From positions 388,375 to 452,374 of the forward strand of contig JAIXMO010000023.1 of NCBI GenBank assembly GCA_025677825.1: a stretch of 64,000 bases of DNA. The letters run 5' to 3'. Position 1 is the first letter of the stretch. Each line of letters starts with the position of its first letter. Origin of the DNA: Helicostylum pulchrum. Its lineage: Eukaryota > Mucoromycota > Mucoromycetes > Mucorales > Mucoraceae. The notes beneath the pieces were generated by a model. It had not been told where the DNA came from and did not search any database. It was given only the letters and a program-made list of their open reading frames with translations. Positions 12,652-22,733 of the stretch are shown piece by piece. Both the position numbers and the translations under genes were made by a program.

Positions 12652-13860
12652 TTGATTCAATTCGGTTATGTCTTCATCCAAAGACCGCGTATTCCAAGTG
12701 CTTTGTCTTCACAAGAAATTCCTACTGAAAGAAGAATCCGTTTGGCGAAAGAAAAGAAAAAAATCATCAAAGAAGCAATAGCAGAAACACCTAAAGGCTG
12801 CCTTTCGTTAAAGTCAGTGTTCAGTTACAACACAATAAAGAAAAGTTACCTGAATTTTTTAACTGAGTACAATTTGCGAGAAGATAACGTTAATCGTCCA
12901 CCGCTTGAACCTTTTACCAAATGGTCCTTTAATACTGGTATGTCATTCTAAACAGAATACACTTTTTATACTCTGAAATTTATCAATTTTATATAGAAAT
13001 GTTAAAGCAGTATATCACATACCGTGTGCTCCTCTATTCCGGCCGAGTAGAAGACAGATTGCAGCTTGGGACCATCATTAGAGAGATCAAGTCATTAATC
13101 TCTATAGTAAGTAGTGACAGCAATGTATATGTATTTATACTAACACAATGCATTCACCTTATAGGCCAAAACTGAGAGTGAAAAGATTGCTCTGCCAGAA
13201 AGTGAAGCCTTAGGTTTACGTAACTTTATGTACTGTCTGTCTAAAGTCGGCCACTTTGGGCTACAGGGGAAAGCACAAGCAATTTTTGGGATACCATAAG
13301 TGAGAACTATCATTGCCAGTATTAAGCAGGGGTTAGCAAACTCAGGAAATGTTAATTTCGAGCTGCAAAATATTTTTTATTTTCTATTGATCCTTTTTAC
13401 TGGAGTAAGACCATCAAGCCTCACTTTATCTGTTAAAAATGAAGCAGCTCCACATCTGCAATGGAAGGTATATATATATATATATACACGTACCTGTATC
13501 ATATACATGTAAAATTAAACTATATTTATTAGCATGCAAAAATCTCCAGGTCCGGGAGGGACACCAGAGGCTTCAAGATAACTGCTACTATCACCATCCC
13601 TCACTTAAAAGGTCGCGGAAGCTACTTTTCCGAAGCACAACGTACGTTCCGTAAAGCGTTTGTTTCTGAGGTGGTTGAAGACTATACTTACGACGCAGAA
13701 ACAGACATTGTTCTATATATCTGTGTCTTGGCCTTTTGCAAACTACAGCGACTTCAGTGCTTGGTATAACCATTCCAGTCACGCGATATTACAGTTTCGG
13801 GATGATGTAGGAGATTGCCCTGTATTTATCAGGTCAAACATGTAAGTATTCTAACATTAT
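12652..13860 (+). pseudogene. Tyrosine recombinase (Crypton/DUF3435-like), decayed copy B
   Basis: Exons can be joined with ordinary introns. The first ends in KWSFNTG near 12940 and the second is 12998-13109. The third starts at 13166 with AKTESEKIALPE and continues into FYFLLILFTGVRPSSLTL (box I Arg). After a further intron it continues with TIPHLKGRGSYFSEAQRTF and DAETDIVLYI. It is interrupted by TAA at about 13298 and by a frame change near 13736, where the protein continues as FSAWYNHSSH. The His/Tyr end present in copy A is absent. Copies A and B are clearly homologous but diverged, so this is not a recent duplication. They face each other head to head. Confidence 0.68.
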
Positions 13861-13925
13861 ACAAAACGCAGCCGTACTCATTCTTTCCTCATGATAGCGA
13901 CGAGACGAACGAAGGAAACGTTCCT

Positions 13926-14427
13926 TTAACAACCGATTCAGCGACACACATAGCCGTCTCCGGTGCACTGTTGAAGACTGTTCTTTTTCTGCACCTGCCG
14001 ACAAAGAAGATGTGTTTAGGCTTCACCTTCGACAAAAACTCACTGGGACCAACATGAAAAAGACCTAGATCCCGCTCAAAGCATGAAAAGAGTCCGACAA
14101 TACTTTCTTGGTTATTTTAATTATGAATTTAGTGATGTACAGGTTCAGCAGCTGGAGACAAACAGGAAGAATAATATTGCCCGCGGGAAAGCCCGAAGAT
14201 CTCCCCCAAAGCGAAAGTCCAAATCGAAGCCAACGTATGCCATTGCCGGAAGTGCTTCCTCCTCCTCTCAACCCAGCTCCTCTCTACCCAGCAGCAAGCG
14301 TACGCGCTTGAATACACCTTCTAACAACAAGCGTACGCGTCCCGATTCACCTGACTCCTCCCATCCCACCACGCCTGTGCGCCCCCGTCGGAAGCTGCGT
14401 ATCCGTAGTGAGTCGCCCGATGCTTGA
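13926..14427 (+). pseudogene. C2H2-finger plus YF-module remnant, basic Ser-rich tail
   Basis: A CTVEDC pair followed by FRLHLRQK looks like a single C2H2-type finger. After a frame change the sequence runs WDQHEKDLDPAQSMKRV and then QYFLGYFNYEFSDVQ. The last 80 codons are basic and Ser/Pro-rich, with two SKRTRLNTP/NKRTRPDSP repeats and a stop at 14425-14427. The finger-to-YF order matches the minus-strand remnant at 15322-15975 (THLRKRHWPQ, QSM..V..YF..YF), so both belong to one unnamed family. It is broken by the frame change at about 14050. It could be an independent gene or a downstream part of recombinase copy B. Confidence 0.5.
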
Positions 14428-14611
14428 AATGCCGGTTTTTTATTTTTTTTATTTTTATCTTCTACTTTATAAATCAATAAAAAGATAGCATATTCTATTC
14501 CGTTAGCTACTGGACGTACTCCCCACCAGCTATTCGCCTTTTTTTTTTGGCTGAGCTCCCCACCAGCGACTTGAGCCCCCAAAAGAAAAGGGACGAAAAA
14601 GAACGGTAGAC

Positions 14612-14836
14612 ATGGAATATGCCCCCAAGTATATTAAGTCTGGTGATTCCGCTATCGTTAATATGGTTCCCTCCAAGCACATGTGTGTTAAAGCTTATAC
14701 TGATTACCCTCTTCTCGGTCGTTTCGCTGTCCATGACATGCGTCAAACTGTCGCCGTTGGTGCCATCAAGGCCGTTGAGAAGGTTGACAAAGCTGGTAAG
14801 GTCACCAAGGCTGCTGTCAAGGCTGCCAAGAAGTAA
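14612..14836 (+). pseudogene. 3' fragment of translation elongation factor 1-alpha
   Basis: The frame [17 protein letters not shown]... to [12 protein letters not shown] is the last 74 residues of EF-1alpha. The whole protein is about 458 aa. Similarity begins abruptly at the Met, and upstream bases do not match EF-1alpha. Codon choice is the strongly biased kind of a highly expressed gene, unlike the neighbours. Several residues that are nearly invariant in EF-1alpha differ (KHMCVK, PLLGRF, VHDMRQ), which fits loss of constraint after truncation. It carries no G domain and cannot act in translation. A captured gene fragment or 5'-truncated retrocopy is likely. Confidence 0.85.
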
Positions 14837-15321
14837 ATTACTTTACCAAATAGTTTATAAAAAAGAGTTTTACTTTTGTTGTAATAAAAAATTTCTGTTA
14901 TAAAATTTATGTATTTGGGGTTAGAAGAATAATGATATACTATTACTACAAAAAAAAAATTGGTACTGTATAGCGTTTTTAAGTGCTAAAAAGACACCTT
15001 ATTTTAACACTTTAAAGCACTTTCTCGTGAGGTGGCTACAAAATATCACCTAAAGATACCTTTCTATCACTTTTTCGACAGATGATTGCAAAAATCACTC
15101 GAGAAAACACTCTTAAATCATCTTAAACCACTAAAAACACCATGGTTGTAATAATTGAGAAGTATTTATATCAATTCATATCCTATTAAGCACAGTATAA
15201 AGTATAGAACATATGGATGTAACAAGTAATAATAAAAGCAAAATAGTCATAATATATTTGATAATTCATAAGTCAGGATGGTGCATAAGTGTTTGTATGA
15301 GGAAAGAGTGTGGTGATCGTT
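14837..15321. other. AT-rich spacer with short repeated CACC/GGTG words
   Basis: About 485 bp with no supported frame. The stretch 14975-15135 contains several short motifs (AAGTGCTAAAAAGACACC, GGTGGCTACAAAATATCACC, CACTAAAAACACC) that look like the end of a decayed transposon, but no pairing partner was found. Confidence 0.3.
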
Positions 15322-15975
15322 TTATTTCTTTGTTATTTTAGCAATAAATTCATCAGTAATATTATAAGTAGTAAAGTATTCTCGAAAATACTTTACTACT
15401 TCTTCCATGGATTGTTTCTCATCCAGATTTTCACCTTCTTTTTGCGGCCAATGTCTCTTTCTCAAATGTGTTCTGACGGTGTTGGCGGTTTTACTGGAAT
15501 ATTTACAGCTACGTTCTGGGCAGCATTTTTTTCTTCCTGCTGTTTTTACTCTAACTTTTTTTATCCACCGTTCAATCGTAGAATGTCTACCGTTTAAACG
15601 ATTGCTTGATTTAAACGCTTACCCCTCTCCAAGTTTTTGTATTACTGTAGAAAAAGCTTCTTGCTATGAGGCTGTTGTAAATGTGTAAGGAATTTTTTTA
15701 AAACTGTTTTTTCTGATTTATTTCCACAAACTCTTGACTCAACAAAAGTATTCAGGCATTCTATTGCCTCAGAATACAATGCATGGCCAGTATCTGAGGG
15801 GGTTTCTGAAAACAAGAAGTAATCGTCAACAATACTTTTAATATCCCATTGATCAAAGTTAGATAAGGAATTCTTGGTACACGTTCTATTTACACGTTCA
15901 GTAAAAGAAAAATGTGACAGATCACTTTTTCACGTACCTTTACAGACATCAGTTTCTCCAAGAAGGACCCGTATA
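15322..15975 (-). pseudogene. C2H2-finger plus YF-module gene, decayed
   Basis: Reading right to left, the blocks are FDQWDIKSIVDDYFLFSE (about 15850), then HALYSEAIECLNTFVESR, then LKKFLTHLQQPHSKK ending at an in-frame TAA near 15645. In another frame follow RLNGRHSTIERWIKKV, the finger CCPERSCKYSSKTANTVRTH, and QSMEEVVKYFREYFTTYN, ending at TAA 15322-15324. The finger has spacing C-x4-C-x11-H-x4-H. The frame change near 15640 indicates a pseudogene, unless an unrecognised intron lies there. It is homologous to the plus-strand remnant at 13926-14427. The family is unknown, and transposon origin is plausible from its surroundings. Confidence 0.5.
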
Positions 15976-16057
15976 AGTTAGTGAGAATATAATAAGTGAA
16001 GAAGAAAAAGACTCACAAAAAAAAAAAGGAGATGCTATAAATAAGTGATAAAATACT

Positions 16058-16200
16058 CGTGTGATATATTTACTCATTATGTCGTATTATACCAGTATTT
16101 GTTTCGTACACTTGCACTTATTGGTTAATCATTTTTATTTAGTAGGTACTTGTTGCTCCAACTTGATTTATACAAGCTTCTTTTTAAACGAAATAAAGAC
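16058..16200 (+). repeat. Dispersed repeat, copy 1
   Basis: GTGATATATTTACTCATTAT and the following about 85 bases closely match 58731-58815 in the same orientation. Weaker similarity continues for perhaps 50 bases more. Both copies lie in repeat-rich zones. No coding capacity is seen. Confidence 0.6.
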
Positions 16201-16780
16201 CAAGTTTAACGCATATGTCACACTTTTTTTTTCCTGCGCGCGTAAACGTGTACTAAGAATTCCCCAAAGGTATTCAGGGATCTGAATAGCTGTTCTGGTT
16301 TTGGTATTGAGATTTTTGTTTTTAGGAGGATCAGGACACTTTGGTAAACGGGATTCTGATATATTGAGATGTTTAGGAATCAAAGAGAAAGATTGTCAAT
16401 GATAGAGAAAAAAAGAAAAAGCACACGTTTAATAAAAGCGTATATGAAACCAATAGTAAATAGATCACATCAGTAAATAGACGCCCTATTTTATCATTAT
16501 TTTTATCACCTACATACATATATACATATATACATATATTTTCAACAGGTGTTTTTTTCTTCTTTCTTCTTCTCTTATTATTTTGCTCTGTTTTATTTTT
16601 TGGTCTGATGTCCGTACAAACCGATACGGTTCTTCTTAGAGTAATGGTCATCTGTAAAGGTAAGTGAAAAGTAACTATAACAATTTATTTGAAGTGCAGC
16701 TAATTCATACATGGCACAGACGCCAGATTTTTTTTTCCTTTTTTTTTTCCTGTTTCACACTTTATAGAAAAAAGAAAAAA
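16201..16780. other. Upstream region of PYM, no supported gene
   Basis: Two minus-strand frames (16168-16383 and 16373-16651) exist but are low-complexity or AT-driven and match nothing I recognise. The last 120 bp before 16781 is T-rich and probably the PYM promoter/leader. Confidence 0.4.
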
Positions 16781-17212
16781 ATGTCAGAAACAACGAATGC
16801 CGGTATTATAACTGTTGGAGAAGAACGTTGGATCCCTGGTTCACAAAGAGCAGACGGAACTTACCGTAAAGAACGTAAAGTGAGACCAGGGTTTGTTCCT
16901 CAGGAAGATGTTAAACGTTACTCTAACGCACGACTTGAATCGACAACGAACGATGGAGGTAAACCTGGGATTCCAGGTATTAAAAAAAAGGAAGTACTAA
17001 AGCCTATAAAAAAGAAGGATATTCCACCACCTACACTTCCTTCTTCCGATCAACCTGCAGAAAAAAAGAAAAAGGCATTGAATAAAAAGATTAGACAGAT
17101 TACTGAGTTGGAGCAAAGAGCTATTAAAGGAGAGACACTAAACGAGGAACAGCGAGAAAAGATCAAGAAGGGAAAAACTTTACGTGAAGAGTTGGCTAAA
17201 TTATCATTATAA
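16781..17212 (+). CDS. PYM1: PYM (partner of Y14-Mago) exon-junction-complex disassembly factor
   Basis: A single exon encodes 143 aa. The N-terminal Mago-Y14-binding block is clear: ERWIPGSQRADGTYRKERKV followed by RPGFVPQEDVKRY (residues about 13-46). The middle is Lys/Pro-rich. The C-terminus is a charged helix (NKKIRQITELEQRAIKGE and REKIKKGKTLREELAKL), which in PYM contacts the ribosome. The start is the ATG at 16781; an upstream Met-less extension of the frame is not needed. The protein links exon-junction complexes to translating ribosomes, which fits an intron-rich genome. It is intact and stands alone among decayed sequences. Confidence 0.93.
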   Translation: MSETTNAGIITVGEERWIPGSQRADGTYRKERKVRPGFVPQEDVKRYSNARLESTTNDGGKPGIPGIKKKEVLKPIKKKDIPPPTLPSSDQPAEKKKKALNKKIRQITELEQRAIKGETLNEEQREKIKKGKTLREELAKLSL

Positions 17213-17450
17213 ATAAAAAGTGCTACAAATCAACATATTTTAATTGGTCTAAATTTTATATACAGTATTTCCACCGTCGATCGTTTATCAATGCCCTTTT
17301 TATTTTGGTGGATAAGGAATAAAAAAATAAAGCATGAGTAATAAATATTCGATGATATATGTGTACTTTAAAGATAAAGATAGGGAGTGTATGTGTGTGT
17401 GTCAATTTATGTTTTTATGATGTTTTTTTGACTTTTTTTTGAAAAAGTGA

Positions 17451-18490
17451 TTATTTGTTGAGGGCGCTGGAGGAGGTTTTTCTACCAGGTAATCTTTGCT
17501 TTTTAAAAAAACCTCTCATCCACGAAAAGTCACCTTCATTTTCATCATTTGCTAGTGGTGGTGGTACGTTTAGAGTATCAAAGATACTTCTGACAATATC
17601 TGTTGCAATCCAAACCGAAACCATAGCCGGAAGAACTGTTTCACCAAAGTGTTCAATAGCATGGCTAATGACGATTGGCTCTTGTCTGGTAATTCTGGTA
17701 ATGTTACGTGTTGGTCTGTCTACATTAAGCATTGTAGATGAAAGTCCAGAGTGGATGAAGCCGACTGTCTGAAGAGATTTGTACATGGACGGTTTTGTTT
17801 TTATCAAATCATCAAGCATGTCTTTAAGAATTGTTGGTAATTTAACAAAAGGGTCTTCGAAATTTCAGAGGAAACATTGTATTTCGCCTTAACCTCCGTT
17901 GCACGAAACTCTTGATCTTTACTATGATCAATTCTGCAAGTTCTAAATACGCTGTCGCATTTGTGGCCTAACTTGGCTCTTGTTATTGTATCAAATCCAT
18001 CAATGGTTCGTTTGTTGTTCATCCTGTTTTGGTTTGTCATTCTAATAGGTTCGCCAATGTCAGCTTCAAGCTCGTCTAATTTATCGAAACAGGTTTCAAT
18101 AATCATTCGCCATATGTATGTTTGATACCACGTTTCCGAATGGCTTCGCTTCATATTTCCACTTTCGTACTCTCGTACAAGACTGTACTTATTTCATCCA
18201 ATTCTTCTTCTGTAAACACGTCGTGTTGTACGTAAGTTAAATCTGCTACATCCATGATGAATTGCTTGCTTGGATGCTCCTCTTGACATTGGAGGGCGAA
18301 GAGAAACAATTTGTTATCAACACATTTACCATTACTAAGGATCCACTTGTTGCTATGATCGAGGTTCCTGAATGATTTGATGAGATCACTAGTGACTTCA
18401 TCGTCGTCATCATTGTCATCTTCTGCGCTGGATTTACCATCCTCAATTTGGTTTATCTCTTCTTCAGTATCACGTAACTTTTTGATTAAC
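17451..18490 (-). pseudogene. Decayed gene with a D...E-x-K motif, possible PD-(D/E)XK nuclease-like family
   Basis: From right to left: an acceptor at about 18490 and an acidic block with DDNDDDDEVTSDLIKSF, then NKLFLFALQCQEEHPSKQF and YVQHDVFTEEELDEIS. After a frame change at about 18165 follow WYQTYIWRMIIETCFDKL and GHKCDSVFR, then TEVKAKY. After a second frame change near 17815 come LDDLIKTKPSMYKSLQTVGF and the end SSSALNK. The Asp in GHKCD followed by E-V-K resembles the catalytic core of PD-(D/E)XK nucleases. Two frameshifts make it a pseudogene. The overall look is of a multicopy, uncharacterised mucoralean family, but that is from memory. Confidence 0.5.
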
Positions 18491-19925
18491 TAGAGGTATT
18501 TTTTTTGTGTTTATATAATTTTCGCGTACGACTTTGTAAAAATACTTTTTGATTTGTACTGCACCCGTCAACTATTTACGTGCCACTCGGTTGTAATACC
18601 GTGCAGATACCGTGCCACTTTTTCCTTTTAACACAGTGATAGTTATATTGTTCAATAACACAACCAAGTGCAAATTGTTTCATACAATCTTTAACAATTG
18701 TTCCCGAAGATAACGTCCATTTTTTTTTTCATCGTCAAGTTTGTTATAAATACATTCCGTAATTTTTATTGTATCTTTAACGTGTAGTTTCAGTCTTAAG
18801 TTACTGTAGTATATTAAACCGATAGTTCCTCAGAGAGTAGTACACACCCCTCCCTTTTAATTGATATCATAGTACCATACAGAATATAACCAAGTTTCCT
18901 TTTGTTAGATCACCAATCCCAGGTTTTATCTGACTCCGCTCTACCTCCTCCCTCGATCTCAGCCCAACACTACAGTTGTTTAATAGCTAAGGATGAGGAA
19001 CACTGTGTGTTATCAGTAATAAATCATCACTGTAACATTTATCTCGTTTTGATTCTTTCGCTTCAATCTAGCCCAACAGATAATGTCTTTGTTGTCTCTG
19101 TTTTTTTTTATGTCTTGTTCGGCAATGGCCGATAACGCGGTGTCGAGTTCCTTTTTGAATGAACTGAGAGACTTGACGTTTGTGTGTTTGGCAAAAGATA
19201 ATACATTAAAGTTGTTTTGGTGTTCTTATATATATTTAATGTTCGAGCTCATCTTTGGCAAAGCTACAATCTAAAAAAGTGACCAATTGGTTTTCAAAAT
19301 GACCAATTGAGACTCAAAAAGAAATCCATTCGACGGTGGAAATATGGCCCCTCATTCCATATCTACGGTTTGGTTTCTAAATTTAAAAAAAAAATACGTG
19401 GATTAGAATGAGATAAAAAGAAAACCTGTGACATTTATTGGGGAGTACACGTACCGTTATTTTAGTCCTTTTTTATTTTTATTTTATTTTTCGTTCAAAA
19501 AGACGCGGTTTTTCTTAAAGCAACCTCCGTGTATAAGCTAGCACAAGACCATGAGTTCCGTTAAATTTACTTTTTTTTTCAGCTCTAAAAAAAAGGCAGC
19601 ATAATGAATATACGATATAAACTCTATTAAAAGTACTCATATGAAAAAAAAAAATACTTACAGGTGGTATGCATTGTAATAAAGATAAAGAGGAAGAAAA
19701 GGTGATTTATCTAACTATTCTAAAAAAACAAATAAATACTCCTCGGGCTGATAAAATGGATGGTCACTTTTATTCATGTTATATATTTCATTATTTTTAC
19801 GTACACTTGTTTCATGCAAAAAAATAGAGCGTGCAACAAAAAAAGCAAATTGGTATCAGTAGATACTTTCACCTTATAGCACGTAATGTGTAAAATAACT
19901 CTCGGTTCCTCGACGCCTGTCGTTT
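18491..19925. other. 1.4-kb region without a supported gene
   Basis: It probably holds decayed upstream exons of the 17.4-18.5 kb pseudogene. A short direct repeat TGACCAATTG occurs at 19281 and 19301. Open frames at 18902-19274 are short and unrecognised. The region becomes very A/T-rich towards 19.9 kb. Confidence 0.4.
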
Positions 19926-20007
19926 ATTGGCTAAATTATCTTTTCAAGCTTTATGATAGGCTAAATTACCTTTTTCTGAGTGCTGTAATTGGCTAAATTA
20001 CCTTTTT
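19926..20007 (+). promoter_or_regulatory. Three-copy ATTGGCTAAATTACCTTTTT element upstream of coactosin
   Basis: Copies start at 19926 (ATTGGCTAAATTATCTTTT), 19956 (ATAGGCTAAATTACCTTTTT) and 19988 (ATTGGCTAAATTACCTTTTT), spaced 30 and 32 bp, roughly three helical turns. Each begins with ATTGG, the inverse of a CCAAT box, in two of three copies. They lie 93-174 bp upstream of the coactosin ATG, in promoter position. Confidence 0.55.
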
Positions 20008-20099
20008 CCAACTGTAGGCTTGGAAAGAGGGCAAAACTTCACTTCTTTTTTCTTTTTCTCTCTCTCATCTCTTTTAGTACTCTAAGAAAATATATCAAG

Positions 20100-20616
20100 A
20101 TGTCCTTAAACGTATCCGATCCCGCAATTAACGAAACTTATGAAGATGTCAGAGATGACAAGACAGAAACTAACTGGGCATTTTTTGACTTTGCAGATGG
20201 TAGACCTGACCGTCTTCAAGTTGCAGGTTCAGGTACTGGTGGACTTAATGAATTCGTTAGTCAGTTAAAACCCGAGGTTGCTGGATGGGGTTATATTAGA
20301 ATGAACTTGAGTAATGATGAGTAAGTACAACTTGTGGCAAAAAAAAAAGAGAGAGAAGCTAACTCGCGTACGTTTTAAAAAAAAAAGATATTCGCAACGT
20401 ATCAAGTTCGTTCTAGTACCTTGGTGTGGTGAAAAGGTTGGAATTATGCGTAAAGCAAAGTTATCAATTCAAATTGCTGATGTAAAGAATATCCTTCGTA
20501 ATTTCCATATTGAAGTACCTGCAAATCATACCCAGGAGTTAAGCGAAGATGAAATTTTGACTAGACTTAGACGTGCTGGCGGAGCCAATTATGATAGACA
20601 AACAAGTGATTATTAG
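20100..20616 (+). CDS. Coactosin-like actin-binding protein (ADF-H domain)
   Basis: Two exons, 20100-20320 and 20388-20616, encode 149 aa, the usual coactosin length. The whole protein is one ADF-homology domain: INETYEDVRDDKTETNWAFF at the start, WGYIRMNLSNDE, then after the intron YSQRIKFVLVPWCGE. The C-terminus LRRAGGANYDRQTSDY is the coactosin signature. The family binds F-actin filaments rather than severing them like cofilin. The start is the ATG after ATATCAAG. A three-copy repeat lies in its promoter. Confidence 0.94.
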
Positions 20617-20678
20617 ATTCGTAATAAAACCCCCCTTTTTTTTACTCTTTTTCTTTTTTTCTCGTTGTACAAAAGAAA

Positions 20679-21278
20679 ATGGAACTTATTATTTACCTAG
20701 AACCCAACTTGAAATTTAAAGAAAGTGTACAAGAGTTCTTAAATAGTATAACAGAAACAACTACTACTGCGATAAAGTATGGATGTCATATTAGTATGAC
20801 AGGCTTCTTTTACGTTGAACAACAAGATCAAGAATTTAAAATGTTACTTGACAGCATCTTGAAGAATTACAAGTTTTCGGATAAAGTAGTGCGTCCTAAA
20901 GTCAATTTAAATCCACTCCTTGTTAAAAACAAAGATCATTTATTATTACAAGTGACGGATACCGATGATTATAAAAATGTCATGTCAATTTTGGCCGAGA
21001 AATGTAGAGAGATGGTTACACTACGTTTAAAAAGAGTGGATCATATTAGTTTGGCTTATTGGGATGAACCCAATGCAACACCTAAACAACAAATGCAGTG
21101 GAAAGAAAGCGTAGACCAAGGTATATTTGATAAAATAAAACAAGAAGCGGCTATTTATTTTCAACAAGTGGATAGTCCAGTTCATTGGGATATTGTTTTA
21201 TATGAGAGGGTATCGAAAGGTCTTTTAGTAGGTCAAGCACATGTCTTTAAGGAGCTAGCTAGATGGCAAACACATTAA
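20679..21278 (+). CDS. 2H-type phosphoesterase-like protein
   Basis: A single exon encodes 199 aa. Two H-x-S motifs, CHISMTGFF (about residue 37) and DHISLAYW (about residue 123), are spaced as in the 2H phosphoesterase superfamily (LigT, CPDase, the N-terminal domain of UBASH3). There the two histidines form the active site on cyclic or 2',3'-ended nucleotides or RNA. No transmembrane segment or targeting signal is seen. It begins only 63 bp after the coactosin stop. Its stop TAA (21276-21278) overlaps the stop of the convergent ARMC7 gene. Substrate is unknown. Confidence 0.75.
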   Translation: MELIIYLEPNLKFKESVQEFLNSITETTTTAIKYGCHISMTGFFYVEQQDQEFKMLLDSILKNYKFSDKVVRPKVNLNPLLVKNKDHLLLQVTDTDDYKNVMSILAEKCREMVTLRLKRVDHISLAYWDEPNATPKQQMQWKESVDQGIFDKIKQEAAIYFQQVDSPVHWDIVLYERVSKGLLVGQAHVFKELARWQTH

Positions 21279-22028
21279 CTTTGATGATAATAATCTAATA
21301 AAAATAAACAAGCCATTGTATCCACTTGTTTACGCTGATCTCCTTTTACTTTTCGTAAACATTCATACAAGTCGTTTGTTAAAATATCTATTTTCTAAGT
21401 AAGTATTATACGCTTATAAAAATAAAATAAAAAAGTTACCCGTATAATTTTCTTCTGTAATTAATTGCATTAGCGTTGTCATGGCATTTACAATCGTGTT
21501 GCTAGGGAACGTTGGATCGATACAATTTTTGATATCATTTATAAAGCTTGCTTTGGAAGTGATATACCCGTAATGACGTTTTTCTATTTATTTTTTTGTC
21601 AGTAACTTATGAATATAAAAGCAGGGAGGGTAACTTTTACCTAAGCATATATTTGCTAAACCACCCATTCCAAATTCTTGAAGTAAAGGATCTTTACTAG
21701 TTGTAGCTTCTATTAATATTACGAATGAGTAAAATTATTTCGTGTAGATCTTTTTCTTCTTACCCAAAAATAAATCAACTACTTGGAGATCCCACAACAT
21801 ATTGAAGTTTATAGGATCGTAAGCGAAATTAGCTAGATTAGCCAACACTTGTTGTTTTGCCTCTATTCACCTTGCGTTAATAAAAAGAAAAAAAGTAACA
21901 CGAGTAGTTTACTTTTTACCTTGTTTATCTGTTTTTTTATATTCTTCTGTCAACTGTTTGAGATAATAAGCTCTATCCGTACCATTTTGACCATGCTTTT
22001 TAAGGATATATTCTTTACTTTGAAACAT
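21275..22028 (-). CDS. ARMC7: ARMC7-like armadillo-repeat protein
   Basis: Five exons (22028-21920, 21862-21764, 21709-21641, 21583-21440, 21387-21275) give 177 aa, close to animal ARMC7. The diagnostic block [16 protein letters not shown] is followed by [11 protein letters not shown] and [15 protein letters not shown], an armadillo repeat. [15 protein letters not shown] follows. The last exon must use the AG at 21388-21389, since the nearer AG leads to an immediate stop. ARMC7 is reported with late spliceosomal complexes, which would fit nuclear RNA work, but the role is not visible here. The stop overlaps the 2H gene by 4 bp. Confidence 0.88.
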
Positions 22029-22733
22029 TTTGGTGTTGTGCGCGAAAAAAAAAAAAGTTTTATTTTTTATTTTTCAGTCGGAAAGATAAAAGAATTACGC
22101 ATTTTGACTCATTTGTAAGGAACGGGTAAAAGGGTTATTGTATTTATGGCCTGGATACTATTGTAATTGTATGTTTCAAGCTAGTTTCATTATGCCAATA
22201 GACTGTCCACTGTTACAAGTACATTTTTTTTTACGCTCTAAGTTAACAGTAAAAACAAAAAGGCTGCCGCAGTTGCAATTATTTACAAACAATAAACCCA
22301 CAATGTATCATTATTGTTACAAATATATCCATTTTTTCCTTTTTCAATTAACGTTTTGTAACACTTTTTTAAAAACCTTTTTTTTTTTAGATGTGATTGA
22401 ATAAATTCTACGTGTTGAAACCCTCTCTCTCTCTCTCTATCACTGGCTTTTTTTCACTTCTTTATAGCTGTTTTTTTTTTGGATTTATCCTTGTATTACG
22501 CACCAAACAGTAAGGTTTTCGTTTCAAGTAAATAAATCTTTTTAGAACGTAGATCAATTACTTAGTAAGGGAAGAAGCGGGCGGCTAAAAAAGAAAACCA
22601 TCAAATTAACCGCAGCAATTGAGTCACTTAAAGTTATGCATTCTGCCTTTCAAAAAAAATTTAAAATAAAATAAATAAAAAAGGTTCTATTTTTTATATT
22701 TTGTTAACTTTAAACTTTTTTTATTTTGTATCC
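22029..22733. other. Intergenic region with divergent promoters
   Basis: About 700 bp between the 5' ends of ARMC7 (minus) and the ABCC transporter (plus). Contains a (CT)n tract at about 22421-22438 and A/T homopolymers. No supported gene. Confidence 0.5.

Noticed and set aside
16168..16651. Two minus-strand ORFs upstream of PYM
   Set aside because: Lys/Arg runs and AT-rich codons; one contains the microsatellite-like CATATATA tract. Insufficient support.
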